Below, piece after piece: positions 7,964 through 15,935 of a DNA stretch of 64,000 nt. This DNA is from Rathayibacter sp. VKM Ac-2857 (GTDB lineage Bacteria; Actinomycetota; Actinomycetes; Actinomycetales; Microbacteriaceae). The notes below the pieces were generated by a model, which saw only the letters and a list, made by a program, of their open reading frames with translations, searched no databases and was not told where the DNA came from. The position numbers and the translations under genes were made by a program. The first letter of the stretch is position 1. Every line of letters begins with the position of its first letter. The stretch spans positions 669,656 through 733,655 of the forward strand of contig NZ_JABMLE010000002.1 in the NCBI RefSeq assembly GCF_013205025.1. The letters are read 5' to 3'.

Positions 7964-9130
7964 GTGCCGCACACCCCGCTCGCCCCCGTCCTGGCGGGAC
8001 TGCGCGCGGGACTGCACCTCCTGGTCGGCGGCCTGCTCGCCCTGGTCGCCGTGCGCACGCTCGTCGAGCCCGGCCCGCGCACCCCCGCGGTGCTCCTGCT
8101 CTGCCTCGTGCTGCTCGCCGCGTACCTCGCCGGGCCGCGCTGGACCGCCCGCTCGCCACGCCGCGGAAGGCTGTGGCTCGCGGGCGTGACGGTCGCCTGG
8201 GCCGCGCTCGTCCTGCTCGAGTCCGACGCCGCCTACCTCGCGTTCCCGCTGTTCTTCCTGGCGATGCACGTGCTCCCGCCGCGGACGTCGGTCGCGGCGG
8301 TGCTCGGCCTCACCGGCATCGCCGTCGCCGCCCTCGGCTGGAGCGACCGCTGGAGCATCGGCGGAGTCGTCGGCCCGGTGATCGCCGCCGGCATCGCGAT
8401 CCTGATCGGCCTCGCCGCGCGCGCCCTCGCCCGGGAGGCGCGCGAGCGGGAGGAGCTGCTCGCCGAGCTCCTCGCCACCCGCGACCGGCTCGGTGCGAGC
8501 GAGCGCGCGGCCGCCGTCGCCGAGGAGCGCTCGCGGCTGGCCCGCGAGATCCACGACACCGTCGCGCAGGGCCTCTCCAGCATCCAGATGCTGCTGCACG
8601 CGGCCGAGCGCGCGGACCCCGGACGGCCGGGCATCGAGCACGTCCGGCTCGCCCGGGAGACGGCCGCCGCCGATCTGGACGAGACCCGGCGCTTCATCCG
8701 CGAGCTCGCCCCGCCCGCGCTCGACGACGAGAGCATCGACGGAGCGCTGCGGCGACTGGCCGCGACGCACTGGGAGCGCTCGGGGGTCGCGGTGACGGTC
8801 GACGCCGAGGACGGTCGCGCCCTGTCGATGCAGACGCAGACGGCGCTGCTCCGGCTCGCCCAGGGCGCGGTCGCGAACGCGCTGCAGCACGCGGGGGCGA
8901 GCACGGTCGCGCTGACGCTGCGCAGCGACGGGCACACCGCCCGCCTCGAGATCGCGGACGACGGGACCGGCTTCGATCCCGAGGCGGCCGCCCCCTCGGC
9001 CCGGCCGGACTCCTTCGGCCTGCGGGCGATGCGCGAGCGCGCCGAGCAGCTCGGCGGGCGGCTGGACGTCGACTCCTCGCCGGCCGGGACGACGGTCCGC
9101 GCCGAGCTCCCCGCGGGAGGCGCCCCGTGA
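7964..9130 (+). CDS. Sensor histidine kinase, NarL family (HisKA_3)
   Basis: Membrane sensor kinase of 388 residues. About five hydrophobic segments fill residues 10-150, followed by a short coiled region, the HisKA_3 dimerisation motif REIHDTVAQG with phosphoacceptor H197, and an ATPase domain with the N-box around AVANALQHAG and the G-box DDGTGFD. With almost no extracytoplasmic domain it probably senses a membrane or membrane-bound signal. The GTGA overlap couples it to the response regulator. It is divergent from the FtsX/LolD exporter, its likely target. Confidence 0.92.
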   Translation: MPHTPLAPVLAGLRAGLHLLVGGLLALVAVRTLVEPGPRTPAVLLLCLVLLAAYLAGPRWTARSPRRGRLWLAGVTVAWAALVLLESDAAYLAFPLFFLAMHVLPPRTSVAAVLGLTGIAVAALGWSDRWSIGGVVGPVIAAGIAILIGLAARALAREAREREELLAELLATRDRLGASERAAAVAEERSRLAREIHDTVAQGLSSIQMLLHAAERADPGRPGIEHVRLARETAAADLDETRRFIRELAPPALDDESIDGALRRLAATHWERSGVAVTVDAEDGRALSMQTQTALLRLAQGAVANALQHAGASTVALTLRSDGHTARLEIADDGTGFDPEAAAPSARPDSFGLRAMRERAEQLGGRLDVDSSPAGTTVRAELPAGGAP

Positions 9131-9750
9131 TCCGCGTGCTGCTCGTCGACGACCACCCCATCGTCCGCGCCGGGCTGCGCGCGCTGATCGGCGCGGAGGA
9201 CGGGCTGACCGTGGTCGGCGAGGCCGGCTCCCCCGCGGAGGCGATCGACGCCGCCGCCCGCCTGCACCCGGACGTGGTGCTGATGGATCTGCGCTTCGGC
9301 GCCGACCGCGAGACCGGCGTCGACGCGACGCGGGCGCTGCGGTCCTCCGCCGAGCCGCCCTCCGTCCTCGTCCTGACGACCTACGACACCGACGCGGACA
9401 TCCTGGGCGCGGTGGAGGCCGGCGCGAGCGGCTACCTGCTCAAGGACGCGCCGCCGGAGGAGCTGCTCGCCGCGATCCGGGCGGCCGCCGCCGGCGAGAG
9501 CGCGCTCGCCCCCGCCGTCGCCGCGCGATTGTTCGAGCGCCTCCGCTCCCCGGTCGCACGGCTCAGCGCCCGCGAGACCGAGGTGCTCGCCCTCGTCGCG
9601 CAGGGCTTCAGCAACACCGAGGTCGCCGCCCGGCTGTTCGTGACCGAGACCACCGTCAAATCGCACCTCGCGCACGTGTTCGCGAAGCTCGGCGTCGCCT
9701 CCCGCACCGCGGCGGTCTCGGCCGCGCGCCGCTCGGGCGTGCTGCGCTGA
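9127..9750 (+). CDS. Response regulator, NarL/LuxR family
   Basis: Two-domain regulator of 207 residues. The receiver has the acidic pair D8/D9, phosphoacceptor D54 (VVLMDLRF), the conserved threonine in LTTYD and the lysine in LLKDA. The C-terminal LuxR-type helix-turn-helix begins LSARETEVL and ends with the recognition region TVKSHLAHVF. The GTG start at 9127 overlaps the kinase stop codon. Together they form a complete NarL-type two-component system. Confidence 0.94.
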   Translation: MIRVLLVDDHPIVRAGLRALIGAEDGLTVVGEAGSPAEAIDAAARLHPDVVLMDLRFGADRETGVDATRALRSSAEPPSVLVLTTYDTDADILGAVEAGASGYLLKDAPPEELLAAIRAAAAGESALAPAVAARLFERLRSPVARLSARETEVLALVAQGFSNTEVAARLFVTETTVKSHLAHVFAKLGVASRTAAVSAARRSGVLR

Positions 9751-9785
9751 CCCCCCGGCGGACCCCGCGGGTAGACTCCCCTACC

Positions 9786-11141
9786 GTGACCGACGAGACC
9801 CGCCTCCCCCGAACCACCGTCAGCAAGCTCGCCGCCCTCGAGGACGGCCCGGTGCGCGTCGCCGGCTGGGTCGAGACCGTGCGCGATCAGAAGAAGGTGC
9901 AGTTCGTCGTCCTCCGCGACGAGTCCGGTGCCGTGCAGCTGGTGAACCCGGCCGTCCGCGAGGCGGTCGAGGGCGACGACGCCTCCGCCGCGAAGCTCGC
10001 GATCACCGAGGCGATCTCCGGACTCGCGCAGGGCTCGTTCGTGAGCGTGACCGGTCAGCTCAAGCACGACGAGCGCGTCAAGCTCGGCGGGCTCGAGGTC
10101 AAGCTCGAGACGCTCGAGATCGTCAGCGCGTCGATCCCCGAGGCGCCGATCGCGCCCGACTCCGGCATCGACAAGCGGATGGACTGGCGCTTCCTCGACC
10201 TGCGCCGCCCCGAGCAGAACCTCATCGCCCGGGTGCAGACCACGTTCGAGCACGCGCTGCGCACGTACTGGATCGAGCACGACTTCATCGAGATCCACAC
10301 GCCGAAGCTGATGGCGAGCGCCTCCGAGTCGCGCGCCGAGCTCTTCGAGGTCGAGTACTTCGAGACCAAGGCGTACCTCGCGCAGAGCCCGCAGTTCTTC
10401 AAGCAGATGGCGCAGCCGGCCGGCTTCGGCAAGGTCTTCGAGGTCGGGCCCGCGTTCCGCGCCGACCCGAGCTTCACCTCGCGGCACGCGACCGAGTTCA
10501 CCAGCGTCGACGCCGAGGTCTCCTGGATCGACTCGCACGAGGACGTGATGGAGCTGCACGAGCAGCTGCTCGTCGCCGGCCTCACCGCGGTCGTCGAGAA
10601 GCACGGCGAGGCGATCAAGGCCCTCTTCGACATCGACCTGCGCGTGCCCACCACGCCGTTCCCGCGCATCCCGCTCGCCGAGGCCAAGCGGATCGTCGCC
10701 GAGCGCGGCTACGAGGTTCCCCGCGCGGACGACGACATGGACCCCGAGGGCGAGCGCCGCATCGCGGCCTACGTGCAGGAGGAGTTCGGCCACGACTTCG
10801 TCTTCCTGACCGACTACGCCTCGAGCATCCGGCCGTTCTACCACATGCGCCGCGAGGGCGACGGGACGATCACCAACAGCTACGACCTCATCTACAACGG
10901 CGTCGAGATCTCCACCGGAGCGCAGCGCGAGCACCGCGTCGACGTCCTCGTCGAGCAGGCGCGCGAGAAGGGCCTGGAGCCGGAGGAGCTCGAGTTCTAC
11001 CTCGACTTCTTCCGCTACGGCGTCCCCCCGCACGGCGGCTTCGGCATGGGCCTCTCCCGCGTGATCATGCTGATGCTCGGCCAGGCCAACCTCCGCGAGG
11101 TCACCTACCTCTTCCGCGGCCCGACCCGCCTGCTGCCGTAA
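9786..11141 (+). CDS. aspS: Aspartate--tRNA ligase, short archaeal-type (probably nondiscriminating, Asp/Asn)
   Basis: Class II aminoacyl-tRNA synthetase of 451 residues. An N-terminal OB fold (VRVAGWVETVRDQKKVQFVV split over residues 18-40) binds the anticodon. Motif 2 is FRADPSFTSRHATEFTS and motif 3 ends in GFGMGLSR. The length and the lack of the bacterial GAD insertion domain mark the archaeal/eukaryotic-type AspRS, not the usual bacterial enzyme of about 590 residues. Such enzymes often charge both tRNA-Asp and tRNA-Asn, with GatCAB then amidating Asp-tRNA-Asn. TAGACT lies 8 nt before the GTG start and no Shine-Dalgarno is evident, suggesting a leaderless mRNA. Confidence 0.93.
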   Translation: MTDETRLPRTTVSKLAALEDGPVRVAGWVETVRDQKKVQFVVLRDESGAVQLVNPAVREAVEGDDASAAKLAITEAISGLAQGSFVSVTGQLKHDERVKLGGLEVKLETLEIVSASIPEAPIAPDSGIDKRMDWRFLDLRRPEQNLIARVQTTFEHALRTYWIEHDFIEIHTPKLMASASESRAELFEVEYFETKAYLAQSPQFFKQMAQPAGFGKVFEVGPAFRADPSFTSRHATEFTSVDAEVSWIDSHEDVMELHEQLLVAGLTAVVEKHGEAIKALFDIDLRVPTTPFPRIPLAEAKRIVAERGYEVPRADDDMDPEGERRIAAYVQEEFGHDFVFLTDYASSIRPFYHMRREGDGTITNSYDLIYNGVEISTGAQREHRVDVLVEQAREKGLEPEELEFYLDFFRYGVPPHGGFGMGLSRVIMLMLGQANLREVTYLFRGPTRLLP

Positions 11142-11156
11142 TCCCTGGCGGAGCGG

Positions 11157-11193
11157 GGTCTCGATACGCCGCTGCGCGGCTACTCGACCAGCA
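11157..11193 (+). repeat. Dispersed palindromic repeat (half-element)
   Basis: One half-element reading GGTCTCGATACGCC, a short GC stem, then GGCTACTCGACCAGCA. It starts 16 nt after the aspS stop codon. The same half-element recurs throughout the window in both orientations. Confidence 0.9.
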
Positions 11194-11198
11194 AGAAG

Positions 11199-11333
11199 GA
11201 GCGCGTGCGCCCGCTTCATTTTGTGCGGGAGCGCCCGCTCCATAGTGCGCGCGGGCGTCCGCTCCACAGTGCGCGCGAGCGCCCGCCCTCACTGCGCGGG
11301 CGTCCGCGCCATGCCGCACGCGGGCGTCCCTTT
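11199..11333. repeat. Degenerate tandem repeat of about 22-24 bp
   Basis: Five to six imperfect copies of a GC-rich unit of the form GTGCGCGCGGGCGTCCGCTC followed by CA or TA fill the space between two palindromic half-elements. Frames through it are open only because of the composition; nothing supports coding. Confidence 0.6.
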
Positions 11334-11463
11334 CATGCTGATCGAGTAGCCCTCGCAGAGGGCGTATCGAGATCCACCACCGTCAGGACGCTGAGTCTGC
11401 AGACCCGTCCTGCTGGTGACGGCGGGTCTCGATACGCCCCTGCGAGGCTACTCGACCAGCATG
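11334..11463. repeat. Composite palindromic repeat (two head-to-head half-elements)
   Basis: A left half (11334-11375, CATGCTGATCGAGTAG to CGTATCGAGATCC) and an inverted right half (11425-11463) flank a 49-nt middle that contains CAGGAC, CTGCAG and GTCCTG, themselves an inverted repeat. The same layout occurs at 19137-19264, 30111-30239 and 57491-57619. No coding sequence is supported here. Confidence 0.88.
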
Positions 11464-11507
11464 ACGCGGCGCAGCCGCGTCCTTTCCCTGACCACCGAAC
11501 GACGGTG

Positions 11508-11546
11508 GGTCTCGCTACGCCGCTGCGCGGCTACTCGGCCAGCATG
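11508..11546 (+). repeat. Dispersed palindromic repeat (half-element, diverged)
   Basis: Half-element with CTCGCTACGCC and CTACTCGGCCAGCATG, one or two changes from the common form. It ends 11 nt before the stop codon of the minus-strand small membrane protein gene. Confidence 0.85.
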
Positions 11547-11556
11547 CGGACGCGCG

Positions 11557-11907
11557 TCAGCGGGGCAGGCGCTCGTACGGGACCCGGCGGCTGAGCCAGG
11601 CGAGCAGGCCGGCGACGAGCGCCGCGACCGCCGCCGGCACGAGCAGCAGCCAGAGCGCCGAGGTCACGACGACGAGCGCGAGCGCGACAGCGGCGACTCC
11701 CGCGCCGATCGCGAAGTTCCAGCGCACGTCGGTCACCACCCCGCCTTGCGGTCGCGCCCACAGCACGACGAGAGCCGTCGCGATCGGCCCGAGCAGCAGT
11801 CCGAGCACGAACCAGCGCCAGCGCGAGCGGCCCTTCTGCTCGGCGAGACCGGCCGTGACGATCGCGAGTCCGAACCAGAGCCAGCCGGAGTCCTGGGTGA
11901 GAGTCAT
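11557..11907 (-). CDS. Small membrane protein of unknown function
   Basis: Protein of 116 residues with three to four hydrophobic segments: roughly 8-20 (weak), 31-50, 64-83 and 84-105, ending in a basic tail. A short polar loop with KGRSRWRW lies before the second segment. I do not recognise a named family. It follows the TetR gene by 9 nt on the same strand and is probably cotranscribed with it. Confidence 0.7.
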   Translation of the reverse strand: MTLTQDSGWLWFGLAIVTAGLAEQKGRSRWRWFVLGLLLGPIATALVVLWARPQGGVVTDVRWNFAIGAGVAAVALALVVVTSALWLLLVPAAVAALVAGLLAWLSRRVPYERLPR

Positions 11908-11916
11908 GCCTGGAGC

Positions 11917-12531
11917 CTAGGGCGCGGGCAGGATCACCAGGTCGAGGTAGTCGGTCAGGCACGCGACCATGTCGACCGCGTCGTTGTCCAGCAGCCACTG
12001 CAGCTGGATGCCGTCCCAGAGCGCGATGATCGACGCGGCGACCCGGTCCGGATCCGCGCCCTCGCGCAGCCGCCCCTCGGCGCGCAACTCGCGGAGCTGC
12101 CCGGCGTAGTCCGCGCGCAGCCGCTGGAAGCGCGAGGCGAAGAAGTCGCGCCCCGGGTGCTCGTCCGTCGTCGATTCCCCGCAGAGCACCGCGTAGAGCT
12201 CGATCACCCCGGGCGCCGTCTCGTTGTAGCGGGTCTGGCGCACGATCCCCTCGACGAGCCCCTCCTCGGGATCGGCGGGCGTCGATCCGTCGCCCGTGAT
12301 CAGGTCGCGGTGCTGCAGCACGGCCAGGAGCAGGTCCGTCTTGGACGGGAAGTAGTGCAGCAGGCTCGTCTGGCTGAGCCCGACCCGGTCGGCGACGTCC
12401 TGCAGCGAGCCCCGGGCGTAGCCGCGGGCCGCGAAGACCGCGTGCGCCGCCTCGATGATTGCGCGCCGGCGCTCGGCCGACTTCGCGTAGGGGCCTCGGC
12501 GCGCACTCCGGGTCGGGATCGCCTCCGTCAT
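11917..12531 (-). CDS. TetR/AcrR family transcriptional regulator
   Basis: Regulator of 204 residues. The helix-turn-helix lies at about residues 27-70, with the recognition region GLSQTSLLHYFPSKTDLL typical of TetR proteins. The C-terminal domain is all-helical and should bind an effector. It is divergent from the sugar importer/beta-galactosidase operon, and a perfect palindrome sits between the two start codons, so it probably represses that operon and perhaps itself. The effector is unknown; a sugar or glycoside is a reasonable guess, although LacI proteins are more usual in this role. Confidence 0.92.
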   Translation of the reverse strand: MTEAIPTRSARRGPYAKSAERRRAIIEAAHAVFAARGYARGSLQDVADRVGLSQTSLLHYFPSKTDLLLAVLQHRDLITGDGSTPADPEEGLVEGIVRQTRYNETAPGVIELYAVLCGESTTDEHPGRDFFASRFQRLRADYAGQLRELRAEGRLREGADPDRVAASIIALWDGIQLQWLLDNDAVDMVACLTDYLDLVILPAP

Positions 12532-12622
12532 CCGCCGCTCCTCGCCCTCGAAGTGCCGGCTGCGCAGCCGGTCGATCGCTCAGCGTAGCGCGCGCTCGGG
12601 GCGGCCGAGCGGCCCCGGCCAC

Positions 12623-12648
12623 CAATTTCGAGTAAGCACTCGAAATTG
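12623..12648. promoter_or_regulatory. Putative operator: 26-bp palindrome between TetR and the sugar operon
   Basis: Two perfect 11-bp arms, CAATTTCGAGT and ACTCGAAATTG, surround the 4-nt centre AAGC. The arms are AT-rich in a very GC-rich region. A -10-like TAGCGT follows at 12652-12657, so a bound repressor would block the operon promoter. Operator role is inferred from position and symmetry. Confidence 0.75.
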
Positions 12649-12712
12649 TGATAGCGTCCGGAACAGCCGGGCGGACTGGTCCCGGACTCCACCACGATGA
12701 AGTGAGGGACAC

Positions 12713-14047
12713 ATGCATCCGTTCACACGACGGCAGCTGCTCGCGGCCGGACTCGGCACCGCGGCACTCGGCGGCCTCACCGCCTGCTCCACGCCCGGCA
12801 CCGTCTCGGTCAACGCCGGCGCGGCGATCCCGGCGGCGACCGGGCCGATCCGCCTCCAGTACTGGGCCTGGCTCAAGGACCTGCAGAAGGTCTGCGACGT
12901 CTGGAACGCCTCGCACCCCGAGGTCCAGGTCGACGCGGTCTGGATCCCCGGCGGCAACGCGGGCGGCTACCAGAAGCTCTACTCGGCCCTCGCGGCCGGC
13001 GGCGGCCCCGACCTCGGCCAGGTCGAGATGCGCTCGCTCCCCGAGTTCCTGCTCGTCAACGGCCTCGTCGACCTGAACCGCTACGGAGCGAAGGACTACG
13101 CCGACCTCTACGACCCCACCCTCTGGGGTCAGGTCAGCTACACCGGCGGCGTCTACGGGATCCCGCAGGACAGCGGCCCGATGGCGCTGTTCTACCAGCC
13201 GGAGATCTTCGACAGCGTCGGCGCCGAGACGCCCACCACCTGGGACGACTGGGCCGCGGTCGCGACCGAGCTGCGCGGCGTCGACTCCTACATCGACTGC
13301 TTCCCGCTCGCCGACGCCTCCGTCTTCGCCGCCTTCGCGACGCAGGCCGGCGCGCAGTGGCTGAAGGCGGAGGAGGACGGCTGGGTCATCGACATGACCG
13401 ACGAGGCGACGACGAAGGTCGCGTCCTTCTTCGACTCCGCGATCGACCAGGACCTGGTCGAGGTCGGCTACGGCGCCTACTCCCCCGCCTGGTTCGCGGC
13501 CGCCGCGAACGGCGGCATCGCCTCCTGCACCACCGCGAGCTGGGGGGACGCGCTGATCGAGGGCGTCAGCGGGGGCGCCGGCAAGTGGCGCGCGGCGCCG
13601 ATGCCGGTCTGGGAGGGCACGGGCTACGGCTCGAGCTTCCTCGGCGGCTCGACGGCCGCCGTCTTCGCGAACAGCAAGCACCCCAAGGAGGCGCTCGAGT
13701 TCGCCGTCTGGATGACCACCTCGCAGGAGGGCATCGACGCGATGATCGCGAACAGCGGCATCGGCTGGTCGCCGGCGGTCGGCGAGATCGGCTCGGTCCG
13801 GAAGGGCCCGAGCGAGTTCTTCAGCGGGCAGAACTACAACGAGGACGTCTTCGTCCCCGCCGCGACGGAGCAGAACCCGGACTGGTCCTGGTGGCCGGTC
13901 ACCCAGCAGTCGTTCAACATCCTCAGCGACGGCTTCCGCAAGAAGGCGTCCGGGCTCTCGCTCGTCGACGCCGTCGCGCAGGCGGAGCAGCAGATCATCA
14001 CGGTCTTCCAGAACAAGGGCCTCAGCATCAGGAAGGCCTCCGCATGA
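12713..14047 (+). CDS. Sugar ABC transporter substrate-binding lipoprotein
   Basis: Extracellular solute-binding protein of 444 residues (MalE/UgpB-like, family 1). The N-terminus has paired arginines (TRRQLLAAG) compatible with Tat export and the lipobox LTAC with lipidated C25. The mature part begins after a short linker and reads IRLQYWAWLKDLQKVCDVW, a common start for this family. GAGGG upstream of the ATG serves as ribosome site. It is the first gene of the importer operon and overlaps the first permease by 4 nt. Confidence 0.94.
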   Translation: MHPFTRRQLLAAGLGTAALGGLTACSTPGTVSVNAGAAIPAATGPIRLQYWAWLKDLQKVCDVWNASHPEVQVDAVWIPGGNAGGYQKLYSALAAGGGPDLGQVEMRSLPEFLLVNGLVDLNRYGAKDYADLYDPTLWGQVSYTGGVYGIPQDSGPMALFYQPEIFDSVGAETPTTWDDWAAVATELRGVDSYIDCFPLADASVFAAFATQAGAQWLKAEEDGWVIDMTDEATTKVASFFDSAIDQDLVEVGYGAYSPAWFAAAANGGIASCTTASWGDALIEGVSGGAGKWRAAPMPVWEGTGYGSSFLGGSTAAVFANSKHPKEALEFAVWMTTSQEGIDAMIANSGIGWSPAVGEIGSVRKGPSEFFSGQNYNEDVFVPAATEQNPDWSWWPVTQQSFNILSDGFRKKASGLSLVDAVAQAEQQIITVFQNKGLSIRKASA

Positions 14048-14997
14048 CCACCACGACCTCCCCCGCCGCCGCCGCGGTCGCCGCCACCAGCCGCACGCCC
14101 GGCGCCTCGAAGCGGAGCCGCTCGGTCACCCGCGCCCCGTGGATCCTGCTCGCGCCGTTCCTGGCGCTGTTCGTCCTCACCTTCATCATCCCGATCGTCG
14201 TGGCCATCGGCTCGAGCTTCACGAAGGTGACCCGCTCGGGCCTCTTCGGCGAGGCGGGCGTGACCAGCGGCTTCGCCGGCTTCGACAACTACGCCCAGGC
14301 CCTCGCCGACGGCAACTTCATCGCCTCGATCGGCCGGATGTTCCTCTTCGGCATCGTGCAGGTGCCGATCATGATCGCGCTCTGCACGGTGCTCGCGCTG
14401 ATGCTCGAGTCCGCCTCGGCGCGCTTCCCCGGCTTCTTCCGCGCCGCGTACTTCCTGCCCTACGGCGTGCCGGGCGTCATCGCCACGATCCTGTGGTCCT
14501 TCCTCTACGTGCCCGGGCTCAGCCCGATCATCGACGCGGCGAACGTGGTGGGCCTGGACCCCGACTTCCTCGGCGCGAACTCCGTGCTCTGGTCGATCGC
14601 GAACATTTCGCTGTGGAGCTACACCGGCTACAACATGCTGATCATCGTCGCTCAGCTGAAGTCGATCCCGGTCGAGCTCTACGAGGCCGCGAAGGTCGAC
14701 GGAGCCTCCACCTGGCGGGTCGCGCGCAGCATCCAGCTGCCGCTGATCCGCCCGGCCCTCGTGCTCACGACGATCTTCTCGATCATCGGCACGCTCCAGC
14801 TCTTCGCCGAGGCGCAGGTGCTCAAGACGGTCGCGCCCGCGATCGACAGCCAGTACACGCCGAACCTCAGCGCGTACACCACCGCCTTCGCCTACAACGA
14901 CTACAACGTCGCCGCCGCGCAGGCCGTGCTGATCGCGCTGGTCGCGTTCGCCCTCTCCTTCACGTTCCTCTCGATCTCGAACAGGAAGTCCTCATGA
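14044..14997 (+). CDS. Sugar ABC transporter permease, MalF-like
   Basis: Inner-membrane subunit of 317 residues with six predicted helices after a 35-residue Ala/Thr/Ser-rich N-terminus. The EAA loop that contacts the ATPase reads YEAAKVDGAS followed by IQLPLIRP. The ATG overlaps the stop of the binding protein gene, and its own stop overlaps the start of the second permease. No ATPase gene is present in the operon, so the importer must use a shared MsiK-type ATPase encoded elsewhere, as is usual in actinobacteria. Confidence 0.94.
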   Translation: MTTTTSPAAAAVAATSRTPGASKRSRSVTRAPWILLAPFLALFVLTFIIPIVVAIGSSFTKVTRSGLFGEAGVTSGFAGFDNYAQALADGNFIASIGRMFLFGIVQVPIMIALCTVLALMLESASARFPGFFRAAYFLPYGVPGVIATILWSFLYVPGLSPIIDAANVVGLDPDFLGANSVLWSIANISLWSYTGYNMLIIVAQLKSIPVELYEAAKVDGASTWRVARSIQLPLIRPALVLTTIFSIIGTLQLFAEAQVLKTVAPAIDSQYTPNLSAYTTAFAYNDYNVAAAQAVLIALVAFALSFTFLSISNRKSS

Positions 14998-15935
14998 GCA
15001 CGACGGAGCGCGCCACCGCCGATGCGCCCACGACCACCGGCATCGTCACCGCCGAGCGCCCGGCGAAGGCCGGCCGCGGCCCCGACCGCTCGGCCGGGCG
15101 CAACCGCGCCTCGACGATCATCGTCACCGCGATCCTCGTCGTCGTCGCGATCTACTTCCTGATCCCGGTCTACTGGGTCGTCGTCGCCGCGACGAAGACC
15201 ACCGGCGACCTCTTCGCCACCTACGGCTTCTGGTTCGCGCCGACCTTCGCGCTCTGGGACAACCTGGGCCAGGTGCTGACCTACGACGGCGGCATCTTCG
15301 TCCGCTGGTTCCTCAACTCCGTGCTCTACGCCGGGGTCGGCGCACTGCTCGCGACCTACCTCGCGGCCGCGGGCGGCTACGCGCTGGCGAAGTACGAGTT
15401 CAAGGGCAGCAAGCTGGTCTTCGGCACGATCCTGGCGGGCGTCCTCGTCCCCGGGACCGCCACCGCGCTCCCCCTGTTCCTGCTCTTCAGCCAGATGGGC
15501 ATCGCGAACACCTACTGGAGCGTGCTGATCCCCTCGCTGGTCTCGCCGTTCGGCCTGTTCCTCTGCCGGATCTACGCGCAGGCGACGGTCGACACCGCGA
15601 TCATCGAGGCCGCCAGGATCGACGGCGCGAGCGAGCTGCGGATCTTCCACACCCTCGGGCTGCGGATCCTCACGCCGGCGCTGGTCACCGTGTTCCTCTT
15701 CCAGCTGGTCGGGATCTGGAACAACTACTTCCTGCCGCTCGTGATGCTCTCGGACACCGAGCTCTTCCCGATCACCCTCGGCCTGAACAACTGGCTCAGC
15801 CAGGTGGACCGGCTGCCCGAGTTCTACGAGCTCACGACCGGCGGCGTCCTGCTGTCGATCATCCCGCTCGCCATCGCCATGATCGTGCTGCAGCGCTTCT
15901 GGCGCGGCGGCCTGACCGAAGGATCCGTCAAGTGA
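14994..15935 (+). CDS. Sugar ABC transporter permease, MalG-like
   Basis: Second permease of 313 residues with six predicted helices. Its N-terminal 40 residues are polar and disordered. The EAA loop reads IIEAARIDGAS. The start overlaps the preceding stop by 4 nt, and the beta-galactosidase start overlaps its own stop, so all four genes are translationally coupled. Confidence 0.94.
   Translation: MSTTERATADAPTTTGIVTAERPAKAGRGPDRSAGRNRASTIIVTAILVVVAIYFLIPVYWVVVAATKTTGDLFATYGFWFAPTFALWDNLGQVLTYDGGIFVRWFLNSVLYAGVGALLATYLAAAGGYALAKYEFKGSKLVFGTILAGVLVPGTATALPLFLLFSQMGIANTYWSVLIPSLVSPFGLFLCRIYAQATVDTAIIEAARIDGASELRIFHTLGLRILTPALVTVFLFQLVGIWNNYFLPLVMLSDTELFPITLGLNNWLSQVDRLPEFYELTTGGVLLSIIPLAIAMIVLQRFWRGGLTEGSVK

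Noticed and set aside
11199-11333. Short frames through the degenerate tandem repeat
   Set aside because: Open only because of GC bias; residues are Arg/Pro/Ala repeats without start signals.
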